Assembly: GCF_019649055.1 (NCBI RefSeq)
Contig: NW_026570429.1
Coordinates: 62,001-126,000 of the forward strand
Reading direction: 5' to 3'
Source: Paramacrobiotus metropolitanus
Lineage: Eukaryota; Tardigrada; Eutardigrada; Parachela; Macrobiotidae
DNA length: 64,000 nt
Shown here one piece after another: positions 22,900-34,565 of this stretch. Each line of letters starts with the position of its first letter. Position 1 is the first letter of the stretch. A program made the translations under genes and the position numbers. A model generated the notes under the pieces. The model saw only the letters and a list, made by a program, of their open reading frames with translations, was not told the DNA's origin and made no database searches.

Positions 22900-24476
22900 G
22901 ACCTTTCCACTCATCTTCAACCTCGTCTACCAACTAATCCGTTCACTCCTCTTCGGCCCTACAAATTTCTTCGTTACCTACGTGAGTACCCGAATCGTGG
23001 CGCTGTGTATCACTTTATTGCAGGTTTGCTGAATGGGTTTTCTATTGTCTACACCGGTCCAACTTTAGTTCGGTCTACTGCCAATGCGCTCACTGCTCGA
23101 CAGTATCCAGATATAGTGCGTCGTTACATTGCCAAAGAGATTGAACTGAAGCACACGTTGGGGCCGTTCGCATCCCCGCCTTTTAAATTCTTCGTCAGTT
23201 CGTCTCTAGGAGTCAGACCGAAGAAAACTGGAGGAGCACGCTTGATTATGGACCTCTCCCGGCCTTTCGGTAGCTCCGTAAATGATTATATTTGCAAGAA
23301 AACGTACACCATGCGATTCTGTTCTGTCGATGACGCAATCCGTATTATTATCAAGCTAGGTGCCGGCGCCATTATGGCCAAAATGGACTTGAAGCACGCC
23401 TTCCGCCTCATACCTGTCAGGCCGGAAGATTGGCACCTTCTCGGGTATTGTTTCGATGACCGTTTTATTTTGATGTGGTATTACCTTTTGGTTGCCGCTC
23501 TTCGCCCGCCATTTTCGATAGAATGGCATGTTTTTTGGAATGAATAATTCGAAACGTGTGTCATTTTCGGGATGTTCTGCACTATATGGATGATTTCTTC
23601 TTCGCCGGTCCATTCGGTTCTATTCTTTGCCAGTTAGCTATTGAGCTTATGACGCTGCTGTGTTTAGATCTAGGAATTCCGTTAGCGCCTGATAAGACGG
23701 AAGGACCCTCAACAAAATTGACCTTTCTCGGTGTCGTCCTGGACTCCGTTGATCAAACCATCTCGCTCCCACCCGGAAAACTTCAAGATTTAATCGATGA
23801 GTTCACGGTGTTCTCCACCAGACAGTCAGCTTCTAAGCGTGACCTTCTCAGTCTAATCGGCAAGCTCAGTTTTGCTACGAAATGCATTCCAGCCGGTCGG
23901 ATTTTCTTACGACGGATGATCGATTGTGCCAATTCAGTCCGCCTCTTACATCAGTCGGTTCATTTAAATTCTGAATTTCGAGCTGATTTGGAGTGGTGGA
24001 TTAAATTTTTGCCACTGTGGAACGGTACTGCTTCTTTTATCGAGCCAGACTGGACAAACGCAGACAATTTTAGCTTGTATACGGATGCGTCTCACACTGG
24101 GTGCGGCGGATGTTTCGGTAACAGATGGTTCCAGTTAACTTGGCCTCCTGACCTTATGATTCTGCATCCGCATATCACCTGGTTGGAGATGCTGCCAATT
24201 CTTTATGCGTGTAGATTATGGGGCACACACTGGCACAGCAAGCGGTTGACGTTCTTCTGTGACAACCAGGCTGTAGCGGCAGTTTGGAGCAAGTTCTCTT
24301 CCAAGCATCCCGGGGTCATGGCATTAATTAGAGCATTACATTTTGAGGCAGCGCGATATAATTTTCATCTACGTATTGTCTATTTACCGGGGAAGAGCAA
24401 TGCTACAGCAGATGCGTTGTCCCGTGGCAATATCGAGCGGTTTTTCGAACTTCTACCGTCTGCAAATCGGCTTTGA
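22900..24476 (+). CDS. Reverse transcriptase and RNase H region of DIRS fossil 1
   Basis: RT landmarks are ARLIMDLSRPFGSSVNDYI, MDLKHAFRLIPV and the catalytic YMDD box (HYMDDFFF). RNase H follows with LYTDASHTGCGG, FFCDNQAVAAVW and LPGKSNATADALSR. The YMDD form and the RNase H ending in ADALSR are usual for DIRS and related elements. Fossil, with its breaks not itemised. Confidence 0.8.
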
Positions 24477-24494
24477 GAGGAATTTCCGTTCAAT

Positions 24495-25583
24495 ATGGCA
24501 ATATGGTTGAATTCTTTGACGTTCTTGCCGCTCCTCGCAAGTGCCGTAATCGCCGGACAAAGTATCGTTTTCATTCTTATGTTATCTAGTTGTTCACTGT
24601 TATTAACGATGTGCTTTATTGCAGAAAACGCTCGTGTACTTAATACTCACAATACGCCATTTCGTCCAGTTATCCAAACTTTGTTGCAAGCGCATCTATC
24701 ATCCGCCAGTCAGAAAGTGTATCGGGTTGCACTGCGCACATTTAATTCTTTTTGTAACCGTAATGGTTTTCCTTTTGTGCCCACGGATTCTGCAACCATC
24801 TTTAATTTTGTTGCCCAGCTGTTTTTGGATAAACTAACCGTAGCCACTGCGCGAGTATATGTTTCGGCCAATATAACCTATAGCACTTTAAGCGGCTATC
24901 CGGACCCTGTTCCGGATAAACGCCGCCTGGCGCTACTTGATTCTGGATGGTCCAGAATCCGTGGGTCACCTCGCGTTAAGCGTGCTGGACTGACAGTGAC
25001 AAATCTGCGTTATTTGTTTCGCTATATACAGTCACTTCCGTATTGCATGTTCGATCGCATCATGTTGCAAGCTGCCACGATGATGGCGTTTTATGGATTT
25101 ATGCGTGTATCTGAATATTGTGCTAATACTCAATCCCGTTCAACTCCCCACTGTCTTCGTGGTTCTGATATTTTCTGTGATTCTTATTGTCTCCAAATCA
25201 CTTTGCGAAGAAGCAAAACATCTCAGCATGCACCTGTTGTGATATCAATTCCTTCCCTGACTGACATCACTTGCCCTGTTACTGCTGTGTCTCGTTTTCG
25301 AGAGCTTCGGGATTCCTGTTTTGATTCTTCATCTCCATTCTTTTGTTTTTCAGACGGGAAATATCTAACTCGTCAACGTGTATCCATTCTGCTTCAAAGT
25401 TGCTTCGGTCACACAATGTCAACCCATTCGTTTCGCATTGGTGCAGCTTCAACTGCTGCCAACGCCGGCATCACATTAACGGATGTTCAAAAGATGGGGC
25501 GTTGGACTAGTGATGTGGTTAATAGATACATTCAGCAGTCTTCTGTATCAAATTCTCATCTGTATACTCGTTTATTATCATGA
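24495..25583 (+). CDS. Tyrosine recombinase of DIRS fossil 1
   Basis: About 360 residues with the R-H-x-x-R-Y signature: an arginine at FMRVSEYC, the HxxR box HSFRIGAAST and the nucleophile in NRYIQQ. The enzyme replaces the DDE integrase of LTR elements and would reinsert a circular DNA copy. It directly follows the RNase H region. Confidence 0.85.
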   Translation: MAIWLNSLTFLPLLASAVIAGQSIVFILMLSSCSLLLTMCFIAENARVLNTHNTPFRPVIQTLLQAHLSSASQKVYRVALRTFNSFCNRNGFPFVPTDSATIFNFVAQLFLDKLTVATARVYVSANITYSTLSGYPDPVPDKRRLALLDSGWSRIRGSPRVKRAGLTVTNLRYLFRYIQSLPYCMFDRIMLQAATMMAFYGFMRVSEYCANTQSRSTPHCLRGSDIFCDSYCLQITLRRSKTSQHAPVVISIPSLTDITCPVTAVSRFRELRDSCFDSSSPFFCFSDGKYLTRQRVSILLQSCFGHTMSTHSFRIGAASTAANAGITLTDVQKMGRWTSDVVNRYIQQSSVSNSHLYTRLLS

Positions 25584-25800
25584 AATCTTATTACAGCTCT
25601 CCCGTGTTCGGTTGTGTTTTGTCGTTTCCGGTTGGGCCGCGGCTTCGCTTTGGGGGTGTTCGGCGCGGCTTGTCTCAACGGAAGTCGGCGACCAGCGGCG
25701 CCGTTCAGTTGCGACCGTTCGGACATCGTCGGCTTTCGAGCACTTGCCCCGACATCCTCAAAGCGGCAACTGATTGAACGAGCCCGAAAGCGTTAAACCA

Positions 25801-25930
25801 CATTAATGCACGAGCGTGAGCGTCACTACAACTGGGTAATGGTACTGGATTTGTGGAATGTGGAAGAGTGTTACGTGACGCTCTTCGTGGCGTCAGACAA
25901 ATTTTATGCTCTTGACGATCAGTTAACAGC
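25801..25930 (+). repeat. Repeat shared with 5341-5480
   Basis: Same-orientation match to 5.34-5.48 kb. Here it lies between the recombinase region and the right inverted end of DIRS fossil 1. Confidence 0.5.
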
Positions 25931-26350
25931 AGCACCTCGCGCTTTGCGCTCGGTACAAATAAGCAAATAGCAAATACCTAGGTACTCGTACTATATTTCA
26001 TAACAAATTTTCAAAAATGTGCACTCAGGCACCAGCAATGGCACGAGCCGCCACACGTGGGCTTCGTTCACATCCCCACTGATCAGCTGCAATGTCCGTG
26101 GTACTACATTAAAAAGTTACGAATAACATGTACTCATTGCATTGCATAGTATGTGATAATCTGCAAACTTTGAATTGTTGTCAGGCTACGCACCCTTGAC
26201 CATGGCAGATGAAATATTTTTTAAGCATACTATGACAGTATACTGTCATTTTAGAAAAAATAAGACTTTTCTGAATTTGGAGATAACTTGTGTGCCCTGG
26301 TAAGATTGCTAGAGAAAAGGGTAACCGAATCGGAAGCCATTATGACTTAC

Positions 26351-26672
26351 CGGTACAATATTCCATAAGGATCATGTAATGCGGTACGTCCACATGGTTG
26401 ATCTTCCGAGGACCGTAATACGCCAGATGACGCACCAGATTCGGATGCTCTAAAGTAAGAATTTTTCGTAGGCGGACATCCAACGCTTCGGCCTGCGCTT
26501 GGGCTATGTCCTTGTAGAGATCCAAATGAACCTTCTTCGCCACGATCTCCACAGGATGAACGCCATTGGTACGGTGAGCCAAGTAGGTTCGGCTTTGCGT
26601 TCCTGAGAAATCTATTAATTCTACAATCTGAAATGCGAAGCGCGGACTCGGTTTAGCAGCATCATGCGCCAT
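26351..26672 (-). CDS. Orphan N-lobe exon of MAP3K-like kinase-fold gene, copy 3
   Basis: An open 107-codon exon starts with ATG at 26672 and ends MEYCTG at a strong donor (GTAAGT). It shows HPVEIVAKKV with the beta-3 lysine, and LEHPNLVRHLAYY and VPHYMILMEYC at the hinge. The glycine-rich loop is degenerate (FSGTQSRTYLAHR). It is better preserved than the N-lobes of copies 1 and 2, but no C-lobe exon follows. The next 5 kb downstream on this strand is DIRS fossil 1, and beyond that lies copy 2 with its own N-lobe. The gene may have lost its C-lobe, or may splice far downstream. Confidence 0.65.
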
Positions 26673-28540
26673 TGTGTCAGCAGTCTGAGATAATACTGGA
26701 AACGCGAATAATATGCTAATGGGCTCTGTAACTCACCAGCTCGTCAAAGAGCTAACGTAATTAAAACTCACCCAGTCACTGTAGCAGTCGAAAACCGCGA
26801 TTAGATTGATTACATCAACCTGAGCTCAGCATTAACCACTTTTATCAAAAGTAAACACTTTAGTTGACCATACTGAATATACGCGATTACAGTATAAGTG
26901 ATAAATTACACAAAACTTAACTAGTACAAACTCTCGGCGAAGGAAAACGCAAAGCACACGGCGGTTTACACAGCACACAGAGCTGCGACCGCATTCTGCT
27001 TAGTTAATGCTCTCACCGAAAGAAAAGTGTAACATTTACACGTTAAAACACCACTGCGCGCTGTAGCACTACTATAGCATATAAGTATAATCTATGAAAG
27101 CGGCACAGAGTCTTCCAAGTGTTTCTTCCTATTTTTTGTTGGACACTTTACTCGTACTGCGGATGCACTGGTCGATAAGCAACGCGATAACGCAAATGCT
27201 GTTAATGGCTCGAGTCCTTTCGGTATTCTGCTAATCATTGGCTCCGGTACAAAAGGCAAACTGCAGTCGTTGGCAGTATTCCATCGGTACGGCGTGCTTA
27301 CCGATGAAATACGCCGACGGTAATTATTACGAAACAAATCCCATTATGATGCCACCGGCGAAGCCGTGGATTGTTAGAAGTTGCGGGTGGGTGGAAACAG
27401 TTTATGCTCGTTGGACCACCCAAACATTGTGCGATATTGACAGCATTGCCACCCCGCAGAAAGTTCTCCAATTGATGGTCCCGGTTGCCACATTATCATA
27501 AAATACAGTGGATGTGTGGAGAGTTACTGAAAAATTTGGGTTGCTGGTCGATTCTAAAGGCCGCTAAACAAGCTAACAAAATAACGAGAAAAAAAAAACA
27601 ATGACAAAAGAACACACATGCCATGAATTCAACACTACTGCAGCTAAATTTCAGCGCGGAACTTCGCAAATGCAACCAACTCATCTTTTTTATATTCAGA
27701 TTATCTGCAAACCGTGCTGTGAACTGCGGATGACGACGCTTAATGCATGCCGCACGCAGACAATATTTTCTTGGCTTCCCACGGTCAGTTAGTGCTTGCC
27801 GATTGCGGCACTGATATACTCAAACTTTTCGCGGAGCACAATGATGTCCAGTGGCGGTGGATCGTCCACAAAATCTTTTTCCACAGCCGGGACAGTTCGA
27901 ATTAGGATGGATCTTTTGTAATGCGGAAACGGCTGCTTCCATTCTGCCACTGATTAGGACGCTTTATCTCCTTGCAACAGGTACACGGTTCTAAACAAAC
28001 AACCGTACAAAATATATAGAATTATGCTTTTTACGGATTTTCGAAAAACAGTTCTAGCGTACAATACCTAGAGATTTCTCCCGTTCAAGTTCTTGTTCGA
28101 GTCGATACAGTTCATTCGAATTGTGGGTGCTATAAAATTCCAATTAAAAGTTTTTTATGTGACCGATGTTCTTTCTTATTGAATCCCCTAAAACTCAGAA
28201 TCTGTTTCAGCCCTGCTCTGGTGCTCTTTACATAGGCATTTGCAACTGAATTATTTCGAAAAATACATTTTTGATTATTAAATGAGAATTAAGTTATTAC
28301 CACGACTTCTTCTTCAGGCTCGACCTTGAAATTCTTTCGACAGGAAGCAATTGCGCCCTATTTAGACAAACGCGCAAGCACTAAATTACTGCGTAATTTA
28401 TTGAGTAGTGGCACACTTTATATAATAATTAGACATGCTACAACAACTGCAGTTAGTGTAGCAGGAAAGCAGTGCGTGCTCACGAAATATCTGCCTTTTA
28501 CTTTTTTTTTTAAATAGGCCAAAATTCCAGGACGGATCTG
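26673..28540. other. No assigned gene; scattered protein-like frames
   Basis: An 88-codon frame at 27238-27501 (+) and a minus-strand frame around 27790-27965 (segment ILIRTVPAVEKDF, then PPPLDIIVLREKF) have protein-like composition but no recognisable family. They may be decayed parts of the MULE-like element that follows. Confidence 0.25.
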
Positions 28541-28674
28541 GATAACTCGGAAGATATGTCTGCAATTTTAGCACCGACTTCCTTTTTGGATGCGCTATCG
28601 ATAATGCCCTTTTCTTCTTCGCCGACGTCAGTAAATTTGCCTCCGAAACAGATTACAAATACCATGTTGACAAA

Positions 28675-28999
28675 TTATTCGTCCGTATTTAGCTTCTGCT
28701 TCGTGTGATGTTTGAAAATGTCTTTAAGGTGTAAGAAACAGATCAAAAGCTTTGCTTTCGGAAGTAGCGTTAAAATTGCTTTGCGCAGCGCTATTTCACC
28801 ATCAGCCACAATTGGTGGAGACAATTTCGTAAATATTATTACTGTCACCACAGTCACGCTGATGCCTTTCCAAGATGGTATACAATGCGGCTTGCATTTC
28901 AGCCGCCAAGAGGCCAGTAAACTGCCGTTTCGACGATAAGAACTGCATTTCTAAAACCACGCGGTATTGCTGATTCTCAAATATTGGTGGAAACAGCAA
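28675..28999 (-). mobile_element. MULE-like transposase fragment
   Basis: Two overlapping minus-strand frames hold IVADGEIALRKAILTLLP followed by KAKLLICFLHLKD, preceded by LAAEMQAALYTILER. The pattern DGE-x-AL-x(n)-FP/LP-x-A-x-LL-CF-HLK is that of MULE-type transposases around their second catalytic Asp. The frame changes near 28840, so the copy is broken. No terminal repeats were located. The family call rests on this short motif. Confidence 0.45.
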
Positions 29000-29699
29000 C
29001 GGTTTCTTTTCTTCGCAAGTAAGGGTGCTGAATGGCCAGTGTCATCACCTAATACTGTGATCTTGTGCACGATATCAATGGACAGACTACTGAAAACATT
29101 GTGCTGTAACAGGCAAACGCAGGGAGCTCACGGGATGTCTTTATTGACAAGTCAAGGCTGATTCTGAACAATGCTGCGTAATAGCAGGAAGAAAGAACAA
29201 AGCCATTATGGCCAAATCTAGAAACGTGTTGCTAGAGTGTTCTTGGGCGTCTCTTCAAGGCGTGAAAAAATGCTGGCGGCAAACATGTGCGTGATGCAGG
29301 CCATACGTATCAGCTGTGTGATGCTGAGCGCCAACTGGATTGTATCCGACGCGAGCGATAAGCGCTGAGTCATACGGCGAGAGAGGGAGGAAAGAGCAAG
29401 TGTGCTCAGTGTGTGCGCACGCGGTATATCAGTTTCAGCGGATGAGCGCAGTGCAGCAGCACACTTACGTACAAGAGAGAGGCGAATACGGCATGTAAGT
29501 GAGTGCAAGTACGCCACACGTGGGCGCAGCCCCACGCACAGGCTCGTACCCAAGATAGTGCCCAGTAAGTCCTAATCTGAAATCGGTTTTTTCTCAACAG
29601 CAACGGTCGTTTTCCCAATATTACTCGGACTACAAGGAAATAAGCTGCAGTGTGCACTCTGCATTCAGCAACATCTATATCACATAATTATATACATCC
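29000..29699. other. No gene seen
   Basis: Several short overlapping frames on the minus strand, none with recognisable features. Confidence 0.4.
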
Positions 29700-29895
29700 G
29701 CCCAATACCGACCGGGCGGACGGCACGGCCGTCACTGACTTCCGCCCAGTGCCGGGTGGGTGGCGTGGCCATCAGTGACTTCGGCCCAGTGCCAGGTGGA
29801 TGGTGCGGCCATTAGTGACTTCCGCCCAGTGCCTGACGAGTAGCGCGGCTGTCACTGACTTTGGCCCATTGCTGGGCGGAGGTTAGTGACGGCCG
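29700..29895. repeat. GC-rich minisatellite, 40-44 bp period
   Basis: About five units with the core cgcccagtgccgggtggatgg, then cggccatcagtgactt. Core starts are at about 29700, 29744, 29784, 29824 and 29864. A single related unit occurs at 46262-46310 in the opposite orientation. Each unit can fold on itself (cactgggc against gcccagtg across units). Confidence 0.85.
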
Positions 29896-30549
29896 CGTTG
29901 GTACCTTACCAGACAAAAGATTAATGGTACCTCAACGCGTCGGGATCCCACCAGACAGCAAATAAAGAACTACGACAGTACGATAAGTTACCTGAAAGGG
30001 CAAATTACTTCACCAGCATTGATTGTGATTGCGTGCAGACAATTGGCATCATATTCTTCTTCTCGTTCTCCGAATGATAATTGTCCTGCAGTGAAAGTAT
30101 ACATGCTCTTCCTGACGCAGTTTGCCTATCAGGTCCGCCATTTCAAATTTATTTTATGCAGTCTTCACCAGCTTTACTTGTAATTTATCCCTTGGAAAAG
30201 ACAGCCACAGCCGCTTGCCACAGCCTTCTTGACAATGTCCATGATTTTGTTATTCCGGAAAAAGTTATTTTCGGAAAGTTTTGTAGAAATTACTCGACGT
30301 GTAGTTTTATTTGTGCTATTAAATGGTGCGGAAAATTTTGAATTACCGTGAGGCGATACTGGAAATACCTTTGGCGTTGCGTTAGGATCCCACCAGTAGT
30401 CTAGTACTGCCAAACGTTTGGTGTCGTTGACACGTGTGAATTTATGTAATGTCCTACAAGTACACTGACTATAGTTCACTATTATAGAATATGTTTTAGA
30501 ATAGGTGACTGCGACTTCTCTTTGAGTTTTGACTAATCTGGCGCAAAAG

Positions 30550-30785
30550 TAAACTGGGAAAATTTTGTACCCGAGTTTAAGCAATTTGTTAACCATGTTA
30601 AGCGTTTGGAGTTGAAAATCGTAGAGCTGACTGTCGAAAATCAGGCCATGAAGAACCAACTGAAAGTCGCCCCGTTAACAGCGTCTACGAGTACAGTCCC
30701 AACAGCTGAGCCGCCTATGGATAATCTTATGTCATCTCATGATATCGCTGAACTAACGAACGGAGTGCAAAAACTATGCGATTGA
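30550..30785 (+). CDS. Coiled-coil coding fragment, possibly LINE ORF1 remnant
   Basis: A plus-strand frame reads VPEFKQFVNHVKRLELKIV, then ELTVENQAMKNQL, with leucine/hydrophobic spacing of a coiled coil, then a Ser/Thr/Pro linker and a stop. Downstream, around 30990-31060, another frame has RTLLSYAGVAAASRPPK, a style seen in LINE ORF1 proteins. No zinc knuckle or RRM is visible, so the assignment is tentative. Confidence 0.3.
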
Positions 30786-31276
30786 GTTTACGTGTTTGAA
30801 TGTGACCTCGCTACTGGTGGTTAAATCCCTCTGCGTGAATATGGTTTTGAGGATCTGAGACTGGATCCTGAAGTATGCAAATTTCTGATATATTGTGGAC
30901 GATATGGAAGCCGTTGTTGAGAAAAGGAAGGTAATGGGAGAAAATGGCACATTGTGGTAACCTCTGCCAGTAATGCTGGAGCCCTACCCAGTAATCCGCC
31001 TGCGCCCTGTCCACGGACTCTGCTTTCGTACGCAGGCGTTGCTGCTGCAAGCCGGCCGCCAAAATCTGTTCGCGGAAGCCAAAACTGCAATGGTTTAAAT
31101 GAGGAACCTCGCAACGAACTGAGCAAGACCTTGCAATGTAAACAGAAACCCCACTCCGAATTTTGCGTAAGAGGCGTTCCTCGCCTTGAGAATTCGAATT
31201 TCGGTAGTGTGAAGGCGTACCACGATTTCATCGCCAGTTAACTCAACAGTGAAGGTGTCGGTTTTCTGTTAGCGAT

Positions 31277-32160
31277 TTGCATCGTTTTCAGAAGGTTGTG
31301 TACATTCCGGATTTAATCCAGTTAAATAATGGTTGCATTGTGAGCGGTACCGAAAGTCTGTGTAATCTGCTGAGACGTCTGGCATTAAAAGGCAGATTGT
31401 ACGAAATGAGCCTGTTTGGGAAACGAAATTGTTTGGGAAACCTGACAGCATTATTGGTCGCATTTTTTCTTGGTGTGTGGATCATAGTATTTAGGACAAT
31501 TTTGTGCATCGATTGTAGACCACCCTTGATTTTCCGTACTTAACCGAAGCTTTCTTCATGCATTTGTGTGCAAAAAACGTTGAAAAAGGTTGTTCGTTTG
31601 ATAACTGCATTGGCTATATGGATGGAACTTTGATTGAGGTTTGCCGCCCCTCAAGACGGGACGAAATTCAACGAAAATTTGATTTCTATAAAAATTACCA
31701 CGCTGTGAAGTATCAATCTCTTGTGGCACCCAATGGACTGATCCTGCAATTCGGCGGAATATTCACAGGGAAGTTACATGACAGCACTATGTTCAGGAAA
31801 AGTTTACTTGGTGAGCAAGTGAAGAGATTTAACGAGACGTTTGGTAATCCTATTGACAATCGTCTGATGATTTACGCTTACGCATAGATGCCAGTGTATA
31901 AAAAGACGGTGACCGGATCGTTGCAAGCTCGTCTAAATGATGAAATGCAACCTTTGCGAATTTGTTTTGAGTGGGGCTTTAAGAAAGTAAAGCAAATTTT
32001 TCGTTTTATTAATGATCGGGACAACATGGAAATGTTTCTTACACAACCCGGTAAGTATGTGCCCGTTATCTTAGCAAGCCCGCCTACGTGTTTGTATGGA
32101 AGTCAAACAACTGAATACTTTTATTGTCAGCCACCATTTTTAGAAGATTATTTTAAATAA
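31277..32160 (+). mobile_element. PIF/Harbinger transposase, broken
   Basis: An N-terminal helical region (ESLCNLLRRLALKGRLYEM) is followed by the DDE domain: IGYMDGTLIEVCRPS, FYKNYHAVKYQSLVAPNG, GKLHDSTMFRKS, and then FEWGFKKVKQIFRF with the third acidic residue. These motifs (DGT-x-CRP, HALK-Q-x-V-x-P-G, G-x-x-HD, VE-x-x-FG) define DDE_Tnp_4 Harbinger transposases. The N-terminal part is in another frame, and an in-frame TAG at 31885-31887 splits the DDE domain where the motif GD-x-AYP would sit. No terminal repeats were identified. Confidence 0.8.
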
Positions 32161-33269
32161 CAATAATTGCGATTTCTGGATTCCATATTTTTACTGCTGT
32201 TGTGTTTTAGCATAAGCACTGTTTTCATATGAATAAAATGTGTGAATTAACACCTGTATTAAAGGCACTGTTCAAACAATTTAACACGTAAAAACAATTC
32301 AACACGTGAAAAAATAATTCAGGTACAGCCGGACTTATGAGTCTGTACCGCTTTCAAGTTTTCCGCTAAACGCGTTTTACGGCGCCCGGTTACTTCCCCA
32401 AACGGACATCGCCGACTCGCTATTGAAGAATTTTGTAATCCGCTGTCCTTTGTTGTGACAGCTGGTCTTGTACTTGTACGTCAGTCTGCAAACTCGTGCA
32501 GGTTTGCACCTGATTGCTGTAGAGGTTAAGCTGATTAATCATTAAGCATTAAGTAATATTGAGATAGTAAGTGGTGTATACATCCGCATTCACAGTGTGC
32601 CATTATTTTTTCATCTGCCCCATCCATCAGGCCTGAGAGTGTCCTCCGACCCCATCTGTACCAGGAATACTCTATCACCTTTGGCGTTTTGAAAGGCCAT
32701 CGGCATCGTAGTAACGGGCTCGAAGGGCTCTTGGTTGGGTGCCTCGTAGTGACGGTCTAAGATTTCCAAGCAAACTCTCGACGATTCTCATGGCTCACGA
32801 AGGGTGGGGCTTGAAACACCATATTTTGCCGAAGCTAAGAAATTATTATATTTAGAAACTATTATATATGATCACTAAACACCAAATGCGTTTTCCAAGT
32901 CAAAAAAACAAAACACCCTGAATAATAATAATATTATTATTGTTAAACTGTTTGACATGGGCAATAGAATCGTTAATGTTATTTAAATTTGAATGAATAT
33001 TGATTGAATAACTCAAAGGTCATTTTTATGCACCCAAGCATGTTTTGCGCGTAGTCAGTGGGCCATGCAACTTCCTGCTTACCGGGCTTTTTTTTGGATC
33101 CAATCATCCAAGTCGTCAATTGCACAGTCAACGCACATACAAAAAAGTACATACATGCGACCCGATAAAGAGGCATATAATGATAACGGAGCGCCTGAAT
33201 CTATAATTTAATTTTTTTCTCCCACATTGTTTTTAAATATGCACAGTAAATGCAATTGTGAAGTTACAA
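32161..33269. other. No gene seen
   Basis: AT-rich, short frames only. Confidence 0.4.
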
Positions 33270-33450
33270 AACTCCGTCGGCGTTTTGACCACGAATAATT
33301 CCGCCGTCGTTTTGACCTCACAAAATTTCCACCGGCAAAAAATTCCGCCGTCGTTTTGACCTCACAAAATTTCCAACGGCAAAAAATTCCGCCGTCGTTT
33401 TGACCTCACAAAATTTCCGCCGGCTGAAAATTCCGCAGTCGTTTTGACAT
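33270..33450. repeat. 44-bp minisatellite, four units
   Basis: Units of attccgccgtcgttttgacc, then tcacaaaatttccgccggc, starting at about 33301, 33345, 33389 and 33433, preceded by a partial unit. The period is exactly 44 bp. Confidence 0.9.
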
Positions 33451-33987
33451 TGGCCTTTGGCATCTTAGGTCTACCTTACCTCCCAGTCTCCTGCCGTTTA
33501 CCGTCGTACTATTTGGTGATGTGGACATTACAGGCCTTTTCTTTATTCGAAGCCGCTGCTGACGCAGCTTTGCAGCTGGAGTGTTATAATTTATCTGTGG
33601 TATCTGTGGTATTACGCTCAAGTCGTCGCAGGGGAGGGAGGACTGTGTCTGCTGACTGCTCCTTCAGCTATGCTCCTAGCAAAGAAAGCCATAAAAATCT
33701 GGAGCAATCCCCGCCTGCATACAATGTGCCTCTCGAACGCAGATGCGCGTATTACCAAAGAGCATTGTTTAGTCTATAATATATTATGAGGAAGCAAAAC
33801 AGGCAGATTCGAGCTAGGTTCTGCAACGACAGCAGCAGAACCGTGCGACTTCAATATTTATTACATCATTATTACCGCAATTCTGTTTTTTTTTTTAATT
33901 TATCATGCATTTTTTTAGTAATAGTTTTAGGTTTTTGCGAGACGGGAATTAGAAGCGGCTGCCTATATATTTTCAGTTTTTCATACA

Positions 33988-34363
33988 TGTAGGACCCGCG
34001 CTCAAGCTCGGGCTTGGACTCGGCCTTGGACTACTGAAACTTGGACTTGGGCCACACTGGGGCTTCATAAGTTCATAACTAGGAGCTCTCAGCTTAGACT
34101 TCTAAACTGGACTTCTCAACTTGGACTTCGATTTCAAAACTTGGACTTCTAACTTGGACTTCTCCTTAGAAAAAACTTAGTAAGCCTAAGAAACCTGAGA
34201 AACCTAAAAACCCTGAGATACTTAAGAAACCTAAAGAAAGTCCAAGTTGAAGAGTCAAGGTCTAAGTTTAGAAGTCCTAGTTTAGAAGTCAAAGTTTGGT
34301 CCAATCGAGTCTAAGTTTTAGTAGTCCAAGTGCGTGTCCATGTCCGAGCTTGAGCACGGGCCT
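33988..34363. mobile_element. hAT-like foldback MITE with subrepeats
   Basis: The left arm begins aggacccgcgctcaagctcgg and the right arm in reverse complement reads aggcccgtgctcaagctcgg. Both continue with ttggact-type subrepeats towards the centre, where the orientation of the subrepeats flips. The flanks carry ttcataca (33980-33987) and ttcatact (34364-34371), a 7-of-8 match that fits an 8-bp hAT-type target duplication. No coding capacity. Confidence 0.65.
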
Positions 34364-34454
34364 TTCATACTCGTACATTATCGAGGGTTGTATCTGAGCA
34401 AATGTTAATCAGTAAAAGTGAATAATTGTATTACTACATATTTACGGTATATAC

Positions 34455-34516
34455 CTATATATATATATATATATATTTACGTAATATATATAATATATTT
34501 ACGTAATATATATATA

Positions 34517-34565
<49 letters not shown>

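Larger units (their letters stand above)
21276..26281 (+). mobile_element. DIRS-type (tyrosine recombinase) retroelement fossil 1
   Basis: An element of about 5.0 kb. Parts in order are a gag-like region with a zinc knuckle, a reverse transcriptase with RNase H, and a tyrosine recombinase, which is the DIRS arrangement. About 300 bp at each end (21276-21580 and 26020-26281) are inverted copies of each other. They start tccaaattcagaaaa, share agtatgcttaaaaaatattt, and share a later block around agcccacg and ggcggctc. Inverted terminal repeats are expected of DIRS elements, whereas LTR elements have direct ones. The arms have diverged visibly, so the insertion is not recent. It looks nearly full length but broken in perhaps one or a few places. 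It lies directly beside an orphan kinase exon at 26.35 kb. Confidence 0.8.

Noticed and set aside
30174-30659. 161-codon minus-strand frame
   Set aside because: No domain or signal, biased composition, and it overlaps a more protein-like coiled-coil frame on the plus strand.
33270-33450. CRISPR-like short array
   Set aside because: A simple 44-bp minisatellite without spacers.
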